DNA of 60,833 bases from Planctomycetota bacterium (GTDB taxonomy: Bacteria; Planctomycetota; Phycisphaerae; WQYP01): the NCBI GenBank assembly GCA_021808485.1, contig JAKBBN010000006.1, forward strand, positions 1 to 60,833, given 5' to 3'. This document shows, one piece after another, positions 1-8,783 of this stretch. The number at the start of each line of letters is the position of its first letter. Position 1 is the first letter of the stretch. A program made the translations under genes and the position numbers. The notes below the pieces were generated by a model, which had not been told where the DNA came from, did no database searches, and was given only the letters and a program-made list of their open reading frames with translations.

Positions 1-803
1 TGGTACCAGTCCAGGCCGATCCGAAGGGCGACGTATCCTGGACAGACTTGAAGTTGCAAAGTCAGGAAAACCTTGCCGCCAACGCCGCAAAGAAGCTCAA
101 GAATGACGAATCGCTGCTGGTGCAAATGGGGGCGGTTCGCCTGCGCGCCGAACTGGATCGAATTCCCTTGTGGACGGGGAACCACGTCAGCGTGAAGCAG
201 CTCGCCGAATACATGGCGCGCTACCTCTATCTTCCCAGACTCCGGGATGAACAGGTGCTGTTTGCCGCCATCCGGGAAGGCGTGGCCAGTCTTACCTGGC
301 AGGCGGAGACATTCGCCTACGCCGAACGCTGGGATGAACAAAAGAAGCGTTATCTGGGCTTACGCACCGGACAATCAATCTGTGTCGTCGCGGATGATAG
401 TTCTGTTTTGGTGAAACCGGAAGCGGCTGCCGCTCAACTCGCGGCTGATCGGCAGGCGGCGGCCCCAACCGCATCGGATCCGAACATTTCACCGGCGATG
501 CCCGCGGACGCCGGTGGCACACCGCGGCAAGTTGATTGCGACATGGCTGCACCGGGAACGGCACCCAAACTCCGCCGTTTCCACGGGGCAGTGAAGGCTG
601 ATCCTATCCGGTTCGGCCGCGACACCGCACGGATCGCTGTGGAGGTAGTCCAATATTTGACGGGACTGGTTGGAACAAACGTCGAAATCACCATCGAAAT
701 TCGTGCCGATTTGGCCGAAGGCGCATCAGACAAAACCGTCCGTGACCTGACCGAAAACTGCCGAACGTTAAAATTCACGAGTTACGGATTTGAGGAAGCG
801 TAA
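1..803 (+). CDS. DUF499-family ATPase, C-terminal part (cut by window start)
   Basis: The reading frame is open from base 3 to the stop at 801-803, so the gene begins outside the window; the TTG at 48 is internal. The visible part matches what I recall of the C-terminus of DUF499 AAA-type ATPases: a stretch with YMARYLYLPRLRDEQVL, then FAYAERWDE, then a low-complexity Ala/Pro linker (about residues 130-170 of the visible part), then a small beta-rich end containing KLRRFHG and ending TENCRTLKFTSYGFEE. Family knowledge: DUF499 ATPases travel with DUF1156 methyltransferases and helicases in defence-type islands. The nucleotide-binding motifs lie upstream and cannot be checked. The neighbouring integrase remnant and tRNA fit an island setting. 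The family call is firm; the defence role is inference. Confidence 0.8.
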   Translation, partial: VPVQADPKGDVSWTDLKLQSQENLAANAAKKLKNDESLLVQMGAVRLRAELDRIPLWTGNHVSVKQLAEYMARYLYLPRLRDEQVLFAAIREGVASLTWQAETFAYAERWDEQKKRYLGLRTGQSICVVADDSSVLVKPEAAAAQLAADRQAAAPTASDPNISPAMPADAGGTPRQVDCDMAAPGTAPKLRRFHGAVKADPIRFGRDTARIAVEVVQYLTGLVGTNVEITIEIRADLAEGASDKTVRDLTENCRTLKFTSYGFEEA

Positions 804-866
804 GCTCCCTTAGCCTGATTGCAGAGGCCCCACTTGCACTGTATCCGTAAGGTGAACCGCGTCTAC

Positions 867-894
867 CCTGTTATTTCTGAATTTGGATAACAGG
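867..894. repeat. Inverted repeat between DUF499 gene and integrase remnant
   Basis: CCTGTTAT (867-874) and its exact complement ATAACAGG (887-894) flank a 12-base loop. It lies about 65 bases after the DUF499 stop. There is no T-run after it on the plus strand, so a simple intrinsic terminator is not obvious. It could be a transcript-end hairpin or a recombination-protein site of the old element. Confidence 0.45.
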
Positions 895-1423
895 CATACA
901 TGGGAAAGCCTGCGATATTTCCGCTGCCTCAGCATGGCGTTTTTATTCTCGGCCATCGGCGATAATCGACTGGCATTCCATGCGCCATACAACCGCCACA
1001 TTGCTGGCACGGTCCGGCGTATCCCCGCGAACGGCACAAGAAATCATGCGCCATTCTGACCAACGGCTTACCAATGTCGTCTATACGGACGTTACGCAAC
1101 TGCCAACGTTGGACGCCATGGCTCGACTGCCACGATTTGATAATGCGCAGCCGAAGGCCACTGGGAAGGCCGCCATGGAACCCAGTGGCCAAACGGCCAA
1201 TACAGGTCTTTGTCGCACCAAAGGTAGCACCATGGACCTTGCTTTTGGGTGCCTAAATTCGCATTTACCTGCATCGCTGGAAAAAACCGGTAACGCCAAA
1301 AAACCGCATATTTCGCAGGAAAATGAACGAAATTGCGCCACGTTGCACTCTGCGGGAAAAATGAGGCCGCTGGGGATCGAACCCAGGACCCACAGATTAA
1401 AAGTCTGTTGCTCTACCAGCTGA
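881..1423 (+). pseudogene. Tyrosine recombinase (integrase) C-terminal remnant running into tRNA-Lys
   Basis: The frame is open from 881 (after a TGA at 878-880) to the stop at 1421-1423. Residues encoded around 965-1130 carry the integrase box II: DWHSMRHTTATLLARSG (catalytic R..H/..R context), then QEIMRHSDQRLTNVVYTD, supplying the second His and the catalytic Tyr. The core-binding domain, box I and the N-terminus are missing, and the sequence before 960 does not resemble an integrase, so the gene is a 5'-truncated remnant. The last 20 or so codons are the antisense reading of the adjacent tRNA gene, a common arrangement when an element integrates into a tRNA 3' end. Probably inactive; it marks one end of a former mobile island that included the DUF499 gene. 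Confidence 0.8.
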
Positions 1424-1434
1424 GCTACGGCCTC
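1362..1434 (-). tRNA. tRNA-Lys (anticodon TTT)
   Basis: On the minus strand a complete 73-base cloverleaf is visible: acceptor stem GAGGCCG pairing with CGGCCTC, D arm GCTCAGCTGGTAGAGC, anticodon stem CAGA/TCTG around loop CTTTTAA (anticodon TTT, Lys), T arm with GGTTCGATCC, discriminator A at 1362. CCA is not encoded (the next bases are TTTT). Its 3' half overlaps the end of the integrase remnant frame, so it is the probable attachment site. Confidence 0.96.
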
Positions 1435-1440
1435 AGAAGC

Positions 1441-1473
1441 GATGCCCCCGACTGGGTTAAAATCGGGAGCATC
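1441..1473. repeat. Imperfect stem-loop upstream of tRNA-Lys
   Basis: GATGCCCCCGA (1441-1451) and TCGGGAGCATC (1463-1473) pair with one mismatch over 11 bases around an 11-base loop. On the plus strand it is followed by GTATTTTA, so it could end transcription leaving the old element. On the minus strand it lies just upstream of the tRNA 5' end. Confidence 0.4.
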
Positions 1474-1673
1474 GTATTTTACGGCTATTGCCCGGAATGG
1501 CAAGGAAGCCAATAACTTGAGAACGCTCGCCATGCCAACCGATATGCGTTGAAATATTGCGAAAATAGGTAGAAATAGGATTTTAGACGCTGGCACTGGC
1601 TCCTTGGCTTTAATTTGTACTTAAATACATGGGAAATTGCCGCTGTCCGGTAGGGTAAACGACGGGACCTGGC

Positions 1674-1702
1674 TTGACGATTCGACGATCTCCTACTATT
1701 CT
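1674..1702 (+). promoter_or_regulatory. Sigma-70-type promoter of cysD-cysNC
   Basis: TTGACG at 1674-1679 and TATTCT at 1697-1702 are separated by exactly 17 bases, and cysD starts about 70 bases downstream. It is the best-spaced hexamer pair I found in the 339-base gap between the tRNA and cysD; the rest of the gap holds no gene. The weak -10 fits a regulated promoter. Confidence 0.6.
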
Positions 1703-1714
1703 TATCGGAATAGT
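1695..1714. promoter_or_regulatory. Perfect inverted repeat over the cysD -10 box (likely operator)
   Basis: ACTATTC (1695-1701) and GAATAGT (1708-1714) are exact reverse complements around a 6-base centre, and the left arm contains most of the -10 hexamer. A bound dimer here would block RNA polymerase. Size, A/T-rich arms and location before sulfate assimilation genes resemble Rrf2/CymR-class cysteine regulators, but no such regulator is encoded in the window, so the factor is a guess. Confidence 0.55.
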
Positions 1715-1773
1715 TCCAATGGTTGGAGTCGTTCCCCAACTCTCTTGGACAGAGGCCCCAGAGGAGCTAAACT

Positions 1774-2733
1774 TTGCAGACTATGCAGGAACCAGCAAAA
1801 ATCGCCAGTATCGCCAGCCACGGCAAAAATGAGGCCCCGCTTACCCATCTTCGCGAACTGGAGGCCGAAAGCATCCATATCATTCGCGAAGTGGTCGCTG
1901 AATTTGCGAATCCGGTCATGCTGTTTTCCAGCGGGAAGGATTCATCGGTAATGCTGCACCTGGCGCGCAAGGCCTTTTTCCCGGCCAAGGTGCCCTTTCC
2001 ATTTTTGCATATTGATACCACCTGGGACTTTCAGGAGGTGTATAAATTCCGCGATTCCCAGGTGGCTGAATTTGATTTGAAATTGCTGGTGCACACCAAC
2101 TGGGACGCCATCAAGGCCGGCATTAATCCGTTTGAATCCGGCAGTGTGAAATACACCTACAACATGAATTTGCAGGGGTTGTTGCAGGCGCTGCGCCAAT
2201 ACCAGTTTGACGCCGCCTTCGGCGGCGCCCGCCGCGAAGAGGAAAAATCCCGCGCCAAGGAACGCATCTTTTCCTTCCGCGACCGGCATTATCAATGGGA
2301 TCCGAAAAATCAGCGGCCGGAAATGTGGAATTTGTACAACGCCCGCATCAACAAGGGGGATTCAATCCGGGTATTTCCCTTGTCCAATTGGACGGAACTG
2401 GATATATGGCAATATATTCATTTTGAAAAAATTCCGATCTGCCCGCTTTATTTCGCCGCCCCGCGGCCCGTGGTGCGTCGCGATCCGCAGCTGATTTATG
2501 TCAATGACCACCGCTATCCGCTGCATGAAGGCGAAAAACCGGAAATCAAAAAAGTCCGTTTCCGCACACTGGGTTGTTATCCGTTGACCGGGGCGATTGA
2601 ATCCCAGGCCGATACGCTGGAAAAAATAATCGAGGAAATGCTGCTGTTCCGGCAGTCCGAACGGGCCGGCCGCGCCATTGACCATGACGAGCAGGGTTCC
2701 ATGGAAGCCAAAAAACGGGAAGGATATTTTTAA
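1774..2733 (+). CDS. cysD: Sulfate adenylyltransferase subunit 2 (ATP sulfurylase, small subunit)
   Basis: Makes adenosine 5'-phosphosulfate from ATP and sulfate together with the CysN GTPase, the first step of sulfate assimilation. The 319-residue protein shows the PAPS-reductase/ATP-sulfurylase fold: [15 protein letters not shown] at the N-terminus, the pyrophosphate loop [18 protein letters not shown] near residue 50, [15 protein letters not shown], and the family ending KKREGYF. A GAGGAG ribosome site at 1761-1766 is 7 bases before TTG 1774 but 16 before ATG 1783, so the TTG start is preferred. cysNC follows 57 bases downstream in the same orientation, forming an operon behind the promoter at 1674. 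Confidence 0.97.
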   Translation: MQTMQEPAKIASIASHGKNEAPLTHLRELEAESIHIIREVVAEFANPVMLFSSGKDSSVMLHLARKAFFPAKVPFPFLHIDTTWDFQEVYKFRDSQVAEFDLKLLVHTNWDAIKAGINPFESGSVKYTYNMNLQGLLQALRQYQFDAAFGGARREEEKSRAKERIFSFRDRHYQWDPKNQRPEMWNLYNARINKGDSIRVFPLSNWTELDIWQYIHFEKIPICPLYFAAPRPVVRRDPQLIYVNDHRYPLHEGEKPEIKKVRFRTLGCYPLTGAIESQADTLEKIIEEMLLFRQSERAGRAIDHDEQGSMEAKKREGYF

Positions 2734-2790
2734 ACACCCGAATTCCATGACCACGGCAAGTGCATTTGACCAACAAGGAAAAATCCGACA

Positions 2791-4749
2791 ATGACCGCCA
2801 TTGAACAGGCCCTGAACAACGAAGATATTCATTCCTATCTGGCGCGCAACCAGCGCAAGGAGATGCTGCGGTTCTTAACCTGCGGCAGCGTGGATGACGG
2901 CAAAAGCACCCTGATCGGGCGGTTGCTGCATGACACCAAAATGATCTATGAAGATCAGCTTGCCGCCATCCGGCGCGACAGCGTCAAGCACGGCACCACG
3001 GGCGGCGCCGTGGACCTGGCATTGCTTACCGACGGGCTGAAGGCCGAGCGGGAGCAGGGCATCACGATTGATGTGGCGTATCGCTATTTTTCCACAGACA
3101 AACGCAAATTCATCATTGCCGACACGCCCGGTCATGAACAATACACCCGCAATATGGCCACCGGGGCTTCCACCTGCCAATTGGCGATTATTCTGGTTGA
3201 TGCGCGGCACGGCGTACTGGCGCAGACACGCCGCCACAGCTTTATCTGTTCGCTTCTGGGAATTTCCCACCTGGTGGTGGCCATTAATAAAATGGACCTG
3301 ATGGATTTTTCCGAGCTGCGTTTCAACGAAATCAAAGCCCAATATGCGGCTTTTGCGGAACGGCTGGACATTCGCGATGTGCATTTTATTCCCATTTCCG
3401 CCTTAAACGGCGACAACGTCGTCGAGCCGAGTTCCCGTATGCCGTGGTACCAGGGTCCGACACTGCTGGGCCATCTGGAAACCGTGCATATCGCTTCGGA
3501 CCGTAACATGCAAAATTTCCGCTTTCCCGTGCAGATGGTGCTGCGGCCGAATTTGAATTTCCGCGGCTTTGCCGGCACCGTGGCTTCCGGCGTGGTGCGG
3601 CGGGGCGATCCGATTATGGTCCTGCCTTCCGGCCGGCGCAGCAAAATTAAATCAATCGTCACACTGGATGGCGAACTCGAATCCGCCCAGTGCCCGATGG
3701 CCGTTACACTGACCCTTGCCGATGAAGTGGATATCAGCCGCGGAGACATGCTCGTTCATCCGCAGGATCCGCCGCACTTCGGCCAGGAATTCAGCGCGCG
3801 GCTGGTTTGGCTTAATGAAAAGCCGATGGACCCGGTCGGCAGTTACCTGATCAAACAGACCACCCGCACCACATCGGCGGAAATTACGCTGCTCAACGGT
3901 ATTGATGTCAACACTTTGGAAGACCGGCCGCTGGAAACGCTGCAGCTTAATGAAGTTGGTCTTTGCGCTATTTCCACCACGCAGCCGATCTCATTTGACG
4001 CCTATTCCGGCAATCGCGGCACGGGATCATTTATTGTCATCGACCGCATGACCAGCAATACCGTGGCCTGCGGCATGATTCTGGAGCGTGAATCCGCGCA
4101 CGGCGCGGTGGATCCGTGGGGCGAAAGTTCCCGATTGGAAGGATCCGGAAATCAGCCCGCGTCCAGGATTTCCCCGGCACGCCGTCGCCAGAGGCTGAAT
4201 CAAAATCCGGTTACCGTTCTGCTGACCGGTTTGACCGGTTCCGGAAAAGCGACCCTGGCCTATGCCCTTGAAGAACGCCTGTTTAATGACGGTCGAATTG
4301 TTACCGTGCTGCATGGCCAGGAACTCCGCCGCGGCTTAACCAATGACCTGGGTTTTGGCGCCGATGACCGCTCGGAAAATCTTCGTCGTGCCGCCGGGCT
4401 GGCCAGAATTCTTAACGATACCGGTCTGATATGCATTTGCGCATTGCTTTCACCCCATGCGGCCGTGCGCGAAAAAGTGCGGCGGCTGATCGGCCCCGAA
4501 CGCTTCCTGGAAGTCTGGCTGTCGGCTCCGCTGGAAGTATGCAAACAGCGCGATTCATCCGGCATTTACCGTTTGGCCGAGGCCGGCGAGGTAAAAAATC
4601 TGCCCGGGGTAAACGCCACTTATGAACCGCCGGTCCACGCGGACCTTGAAGTTCCGACCCATCGGCTTTCGGTGGAGGAAAGCGTGGAAAAAATTGTGCA
4701 ATTGCTGCAGACCCGCGGCTACATTGGTGAACTGTATCCGCAGATATAA
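2791..4749 (+). CDS. cysNC: Bifunctional sulfate adenylyltransferase subunit 1 / adenylylsulfate kinase
   Basis: 652 residues joining a CysN GTPase to a CysC APS kinase. CysN half: G1 loop [12 protein letters not shown] (32-43), G3 DTPGHEQY, G4 NKMD, then beta-barrel domains 2 and 3. The linker is around 440-470. The kinase half starts near 472 with a P-loop reading GLTGSGKAT (480-488), then [10 protein letters not shown], a [11 protein letters not shown] strand, LEVCKQRD and a GEVKNLPGV stretch like the family's substrate lid. Odd point: in the kinase P-loop the Ser/Thr after Lys486 is Ala487, and the usual DGD/DGQ motif reads HGQ (508-510), so phosphorylation of APS may be weakened. Activates sulfate to APS, and to PAPS if the kinase works. 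Second gene of the cysD operon. Confidence 0.95.
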   Translation: MTAIEQALNNEDIHSYLARNQRKEMLRFLTCGSVDDGKSTLIGRLLHDTKMIYEDQLAAIRRDSVKHGTTGGAVDLALLTDGLKAEREQGITIDVAYRYFSTDKRKFIIADTPGHEQYTRNMATGASTCQLAIILVDARHGVLAQTRRHSFICSLLGISHLVVAINKMDLMDFSELRFNEIKAQYAAFAERLDIRDVHFIPISALNGDNVVEPSSRMPWYQGPTLLGHLETVHIASDRNMQNFRFPVQMVLRPNLNFRGFAGTVASGVVRRGDPIMVLPSGRRSKIKSIVTLDGELESAQCPMAVTLTLADEVDISRGDMLVHPQDPPHFGQEFSARLVWLNEKPMDPVGSYLIKQTTRTTSAEITLLNGIDVNTLEDRPLETLQLNEVGLCAISTTQPISFDAYSGNRGTGSFIVIDRMTSNTVACGMILERESAHGAVDPWGESSRLEGSGNQPASRISPARRRQRLNQNPVTVLLTGLTGSGKATLAYALEERLFNDGRIVTVLHGQELRRGLTNDLGFGADDRSENLRRAAGLARILNDTGLICICALLSPHAAVREKVRRLIGPERFLEVWLSAPLEVCKQRDSSGIYRLAEAGEVKNLPGVNATYEPPVHADLEVPTHRLSVEESVEKIVQLLQTRGYIGELYPQI

Positions 4750-4885
4750 ATTCGGCGGTTTTGCGCGCAACAATGCGGCGGGAATTCGCCGGGACGATTC
4801 GGCGGGATCCAGTTTCGGATAATTGAGATCAAAAAGAGGACAAGGGCGCAAGGGCGACCTGTGCGTGCTTGGCTTGCAGGCCCGG

Positions 4886-5458
4886 CTAATTAAGATGGGG
4901 ATCCGTCGGCACGATAAAATCGGGAATGCCGGGCGCCGTGGCGCGGCGGGATGCTTCGCGCGTGAGTTTAAGCCACAATCCTTCCGCGGGGGCGAACACG
5001 GATTCCGGAGTCGCCGGCAGGAGCAGCCAGGCGCCATCATTGATTTCCGCCTCAAGCTGTCCGCCGGCCCATCCGGCATTGCCGAAGACGAATTTTGCCG
5101 GCTGGGTATTCTGTCGGACCAGGGCCGCCACGGATTCACTGGAAATTGCCACGGCAACATCCGAAAGAATCTGCAACTCGTTGAATGTTGGAAGTTGATG
5201 GATGGCGATAAGAGGGCCCGGACATGGGCCGCCTTCATGCAGCGGTTGTGCGTTATCAATGGGAAGTTCGGCAACCTGCTGCCAGGCCTCGCCGATGGTT
5301 CGTTTCAAGGGGCGATTCAGGATAACGCCCATGGCGCCCTGTGATCCATGCTGAATAATGAGAATGACGGAACGCACAAAGTTGGGATCCAGAAGCGTGG
5401 GCGCGGCAATGAGGAAATAGCCATTGAGTGACTGGATAGATTCGCGGGACTGATCCAT
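4886..5458 (-). CDS. YqgE/AlgH family protein
   Basis: 190-residue protein of the UPF0301 (DUF179) family: NGYFLIAAPTLLDPNF near the N-terminus, then VILIIQHGSQGAMGVILNRPL, GGPCPGPLIAIH and FGNAGWAGGQLEAEI, all typical. Family members are small cytosolic proteins of uncertain role; AlgH was linked to alginate regulation in Pseudomonas. The frame is open back to 5539, but the ATG at 5458 has a GGAG site 8 bases upstream and puts the conserved start at the usual place, so I use it. Same strand as the next gene, 160 bases downstream of it. Confidence 0.9.
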   Translation of the reverse strand: MDQSRESIQSLNGYFLIAAPTLLDPNFVRSVILIIQHGSQGAMGVILNRPLKRTIGEAWQQVAELPIDNAQPLHEGGPCPGPLIAIHQLPTFNELQILSDVAVAISSESVAALVRQNTQPAKFVFGNAGWAGGQLEAEINDGAWLLLPATPESVFAPAEGLWLKLTREASRRATAPGIPDFIVPTDPHLN

Positions 5459-5618
5459 GGGCAGTGCTCCGGTGGCGCATCCGGCGGCCGGAGAATCAAC
5501 GGCGTGGTTCCCGACAAACCGCATGGAATAGTTTAGCATGTTGCCGGCGCAGTTTCATGCAGCCGGCGTGCCCGGCTTGCAGCCACGCGGCGGAGGGAGC
5601 GTGATGGATGGAGGGGTG

Positions 5619-6167
5619 TCAGGGTTGGCATCGCCGGCCGTAGGAATTTCCGGGGCACTGCTGTGCCTGATGAATGATCGCCGCACCTTGCGGGCTCATC
5701 GCGGGAAGCCAGGGCGAACCCGGCGCCGGAAGGCGGATCAGCGTTCCTTCCGAGACCTGCAGCCGGCGCGCGGCAAGCAGGGATGCGAACTGCGCCGCGG
5801 CGGATTGTCCCGCGGACGCAGCGGGCGGATTATCCAGAAATTGTGCGGCGGCACGGGCGGAAGCGTTGTATTTAAGCAGATAGGCAAGCTTGCGGGCGGC
5901 GCAGGAACCGCAGGTAAGGAATATCGCGCGGACAAGGGTGGGTTTGCCGTTCGATCCGATAAGAGGCGGCAGATCCGTGCTGGGGCGGATGAAAACAGTG
6001 CGGCTGGCGGTGTCATAGAAGTAAAAGCGGGATGGCGCGGCGGCGGTATTGGCCGGCAGCAGCCACCGCCACATCCAGATGACCGCCGCGACAATAAGAA
6101 CGGCGAAAACGATGGTGGACCATTTTTGATTTTGGTTGATCGTGTTGCGGATGTCTGCAATGGCCAT
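5619..6167 (-). CDS. Membrane-anchored hypothetical protein
   Basis: 182 residues; I do not recognise a named family. A single hydrophobic segment at about residues 15-36 (STIVFAVLIVAAVIWMW) follows a short cytoplasmic N-terminus, so most of the protein should be outside the membrane. The outer part contains FYFYDTASRTVFI, a CGSCAARK motif with two close cysteines, and a Gln/Ala-rich helix. Start chosen at ATG 6167 because AGGAG sits 7 bases upstream; the frame is open to 6242 without a better site. Codon use matches neighbours, so it is likely a real planctomycete-restricted gene. Confidence 0.65.
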   Translation of the reverse strand: MAIADIRNTINQNQKWSTIVFAVLIVAAVIWMWRWLLPANTAAAPSRFYFYDTASRTVFIRPSTDLPPLIGSNGKPTLVRAIFLTCGSCAARKLAYLLKYNASARAAAQFLDNPPAASAGQSAAAQFASLLAARRLQVSEGTLIRLPAPGSPWLPAMSPQGAAIIHQAQQCPGNSYGRRCQP

Positions 6168-6241
6168 TCGAACTCTCCTGCGATGGTAACGGCATTGAAA
6201 ACAACGTATGACCGACGCGGTCAAAGCGGATAAGGGCGTCA

Positions 6242-7145
6242 TTAATCAGCCGTGGGCGGATTTCCGCCGTTGCGCCGATAGGCTGTGGGTGTACAGCCGG
6301 CGGCCTTGCGAAACATGACGTTGAAAACCGTTTCGCTGCGGAATCCGGATTCCATGGCGATTTTCCACATCGGCTTCGCCGTTTCAATCAGCAATTGCCT
6401 GGCGCGATTGACATGGGCCTGCCAGATCTCATCCTGCAGCGTGGAATTGGTAAGGGCGCGAAAGCGCATTTCCAGACTCCGCCGGGAAACCAGGATTTTA
6501 TCCACAACATCCTGCACGCGGATGGGCTGATGCGCATTCTGGTGGATGAAATGATGCGCTGCGGCGACATCCGGGTCTTCAAAGGCCGTGAAATCCGTGG
6601 ATGCCCGCTGCACCACCGGCAACGGCGGAATCAGGACCACCGGGGGCGCCGCCGGACGGCCGTTCATCATGTCGTTGAGTACGCGGCAGGCTTCCCGGCC
6701 GATCTGGAGGGGATTCAACGGTATGCTGGTGAGCCGCGGTTCACAGAGCATGCAAATCCATTGGATATTGTCCACGCCGCAGACGGTCAGATCATTGGGA
6801 ACGCGCACATTTCCATCGCGGGCCATACGCACGGCTTCGTAGGCGAAGCGATCCATACAGGCAAAAAGGGCGGCGGGTTTGGACAGTTTTTGAATCCATG
6901 AGCGCAAGGCGTCCTGCTGGCGGTCATCCTGAAATTTCCACCAGTCCGGGACGGCATTGTCAAAAACATGCGGCCTGATGCCGCGTTTGCCCAGCGTTTC
7001 AATAAAGCCGGCGCGGCGGAGCTTTTCCCATGGCCAGGAAATGTAGGCGGCGTTCATGCCGTAATAGGCGAAAATTCGATAGCCCTTGGAGAGCAGGTAT
7101 TCGGCGGCAAGTGTACCGACGGCATAATCATCGGGAATATGGCAC
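6242..7145 (-). pseudogene. XylR-type LacI/AraC regulator, N-terminally truncated
   Basis: The surviving part has the second half of a LacI-type sugar-sensing domain (DDYAVGTLAAEYLLSKG, CGVDNIQWICMLCEPRLTSI, NPLQIGREACRVLNDMM) and a complete C-terminal AraC helix-turn-helix (ILVSRRSLEMRFRALTNSTL, WKIAMESGFRSETVFNVMFRKAAGCTPTAYR). The family is normally about 390 residues; the first 90-100, including the start, are absent. Upstream of the TTG at 7147 the frame meets a TGA at 7153-7151 with no ribosome site. The homology ends where a prepilin-like fragment begins on the other strand. Compare the intact relative at 44302, where this block is preceded by about 95 residues. It probably once controlled the mannan genes to the right. 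Confidence 0.8.
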
Positions 7146-7368
7146 AACCATCAGCTATCCGGCGGACAGCCAGGGATCGTGGTCCAATGATTACTGGTGC
7201 CGGTGGAGGCATGGTTACGGCAATCAGCATCAGATGAACGTTGTGTTCGGTGATGGTCATGCCAGCTCGTTTCAATACACCACCAACGGTATCAAGGACC
7301 TGACGAATCCGCCGCGGTCCAATTGTCCGGTCGGCGATTTTCAGCCGACGTCACCCAGCGGCGATTAA
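7144..7368 (+). pseudogene. Prepilin-like (H-X9-DG) protein, C-terminal fragment
   Basis: In frame 1 the bases from about 7144 to the stop at 7366-7368 encode the end of a planctomycete pseudopilin-like protein: a RHGYGNQHQMNVVFGDGHAS stretch, the typical ending where a His and a D-G pair near the C-terminus close the globular domain, then a short Asn/Pro-rich tail. There is no pseudopilin N-terminus, no start codon with a ribosome site, and upstream the same bases code for the truncated regulator on the other strand. An intact protein of this type lies at 47396. I read this as the 3' remnant of a gene whose 5' part was deleted together with the regulator's N-terminus. Confidence 0.7.
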
Positions 7369-7533
7369 CGCACGCATGGACGGGTATCGCGGCGGTTGCC
7401 GCAGACGCCAATAAATAATTAATGAAGATATGTGTTTAATATGAAATGATTTGACGGCCCGCGGAGGGCGTCTTGCGGACAGGGCGTGCGGGTCGGCTCT
7501 TTACAGGCCCGGTTTTATTCAGGAGAGTGTTTT

Positions 7534-8520
7534 ATGCGAATTCAATGGTTGAGGACGGGGCATGTGTTGATCGCGGGGCTGGCGGCGACCGCGGCTGCAT
7601 GGGCGGCGGTTCCGGCGGGCAACGTCCGGGCAACCGTGGGATATGACGGGCCGAATGCCATCAATCTTGCCTTTGCATATCAAGGGGAGGCGGGCTATTC
7701 CGCTTCGTCCAATTATGCGAAGGGCATCAAAGACGCGCCGAATTACACCAGCGGACCGGCGGCTTACGGCGTGGATTCATCCAACACCGGGCAGACATGG
7801 AACATGATGGTGCCCGGTTCCGCGGCTTACGGCGGTCTTGGGGCGTTAAGCGGCGGAACCTACTTTAATGCCAGTGCCGCCTATACCAAGGCCGGCCTGG
7901 TGGATGCCATGGGAAATGCCACGGGCGTTTCATTCACAACGCCTGTGGGGGCCAATTTTCAGAGCGCTACCTGGCCAAGCCCGGAGGTAGCCATGAACAA
8001 TGAATATGTCTATTCGCCGACTCCGCGGGGCGGCGCCGCCCCGGTGGCCGCACCAATTGAAGATGTGATTGGCGGACTGACACCGGGCGCTCGGTATGTG
8101 CTGTATTTATACGGTTCCGGCACGAACAACAACAACATGGGTACAACCTTTTCACTGGACTCTTCCAATGCCGTCAGTGGAATGCCGACCACCGCATCGA
8201 CGACCGGTTCCCCAACCCGTGCCGGACCCATTGATCTGCCTTGGGAGGCGAATTCCCTGGATTACAATTACGCCAATGCCAGTCCTGCGGCCACCAAGGG
8301 GATTACCTGGATCAGCCTGACGGCGCAGGCGAACGGCAACGGTGATATCAATATTTATTCGACAAATCTTGCCGGTCAGAATCAGAGCGCGTTTAACGGG
8401 TTTCAAATTCAGCCGGTGGCGACCAGCACGCCCGAGCCGGCGAGCCTGGCGATTGCAGCGGCGGCTGTCGGCCTGTGTCTGCTGCGGCGCAGGATCGCCC
8501 GCGGCCCGGCGATGGTATAG
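7534..8520 (+). CDS. PEP-CTERM sorting-domain secreted protein
   Basis: 328 residues. The signal peptide is clear (MRIQWLRTGHVLIAGLAA, then a cleavage region near AAWA/AVPA), followed by a Gly/Ser/Asn/Thr-rich beta-type domain and a C-terminal PEP-CTERM tripartite signal: TPEPASLAI, a hydrophobic stretch and the basic end LLRRRIARG. Family knowledge: such proteins are exported and processed by an exosortase, usually ending up on the surface or in matrix. Start ATG 7534 has AGGAG 8 bases upstream; the 165 bases before it hold no gene. Lies directly upstream of the GH5 and GH2 genes, so it may bind the same polysaccharide; that is inference. Confidence 0.85.
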   Translation: MRIQWLRTGHVLIAGLAATAAAWAAVPAGNVRATVGYDGPNAINLAFAYQGEAGYSASSNYAKGIKDAPNYTSGPAAYGVDSSNTGQTWNMMVPGSAAYGGLGALSGGTYFNASAAYTKAGLVDAMGNATGVSFTTPVGANFQSATWPSPEVAMNNEYVYSPTPRGGAAPVAAPIEDVIGGLTPGARYVLYLYGSGTNNNNMGTTFSLDSSNAVSGMPTTASTTGSPTRAGPIDLPWEANSLDYNYANASPAATKGITWISLTAQANGNGDINIYSTNLAGQNQSAFNGFQIQPVATSTPEPASLAIAAAAVGLCLLRRRIARGPAMV

Positions 8521-8534
8521 CACCAGGGATACCC

Positions 8535-8571
8535 GGTTCGCGGGCCGCCGGCCGCAAGCGGCCCGCGAACC
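8535..8571 (+). terminator. Strong stem-loop after the PEP-CTERM gene
   Basis: A perfect 14-base-pair stem (8535-8548 with 8558-8571, arm GGTTCGCGGGCCGC) around a 9-base loop begins 15 bases after the stop. No T-run follows, so it may act as a partial terminator or transcript stabiliser rather than a full intrinsic terminator. Confidence 0.6.
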
Positions 8572-8783
8572 GCAACTGATCCGGAAGTAAACACAGCGGT
8601 CTTGCCGAATGCCGGAGCGGCTTTATGCGATGCTGAAAAATAGCCGAGTCATGATGCATTGCGTAGGCGTGGGCGGCCTGTATATTGGACTTTACGCACC
8701 CGGATGAAACCTGTCAGATATCTTGTGGTGCCGCCTGGTAGATGCAGGCTGACTGTCGCGGCCGGTTTTCAGGAAGTTTGTTC

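Noticed and set aside
4215..4245. Repeated ACCGGTT units inside cysNC
   Set aside because: Explained by the coding of Thr-Gly repeats in the P-loop (LLTGLTGSG).
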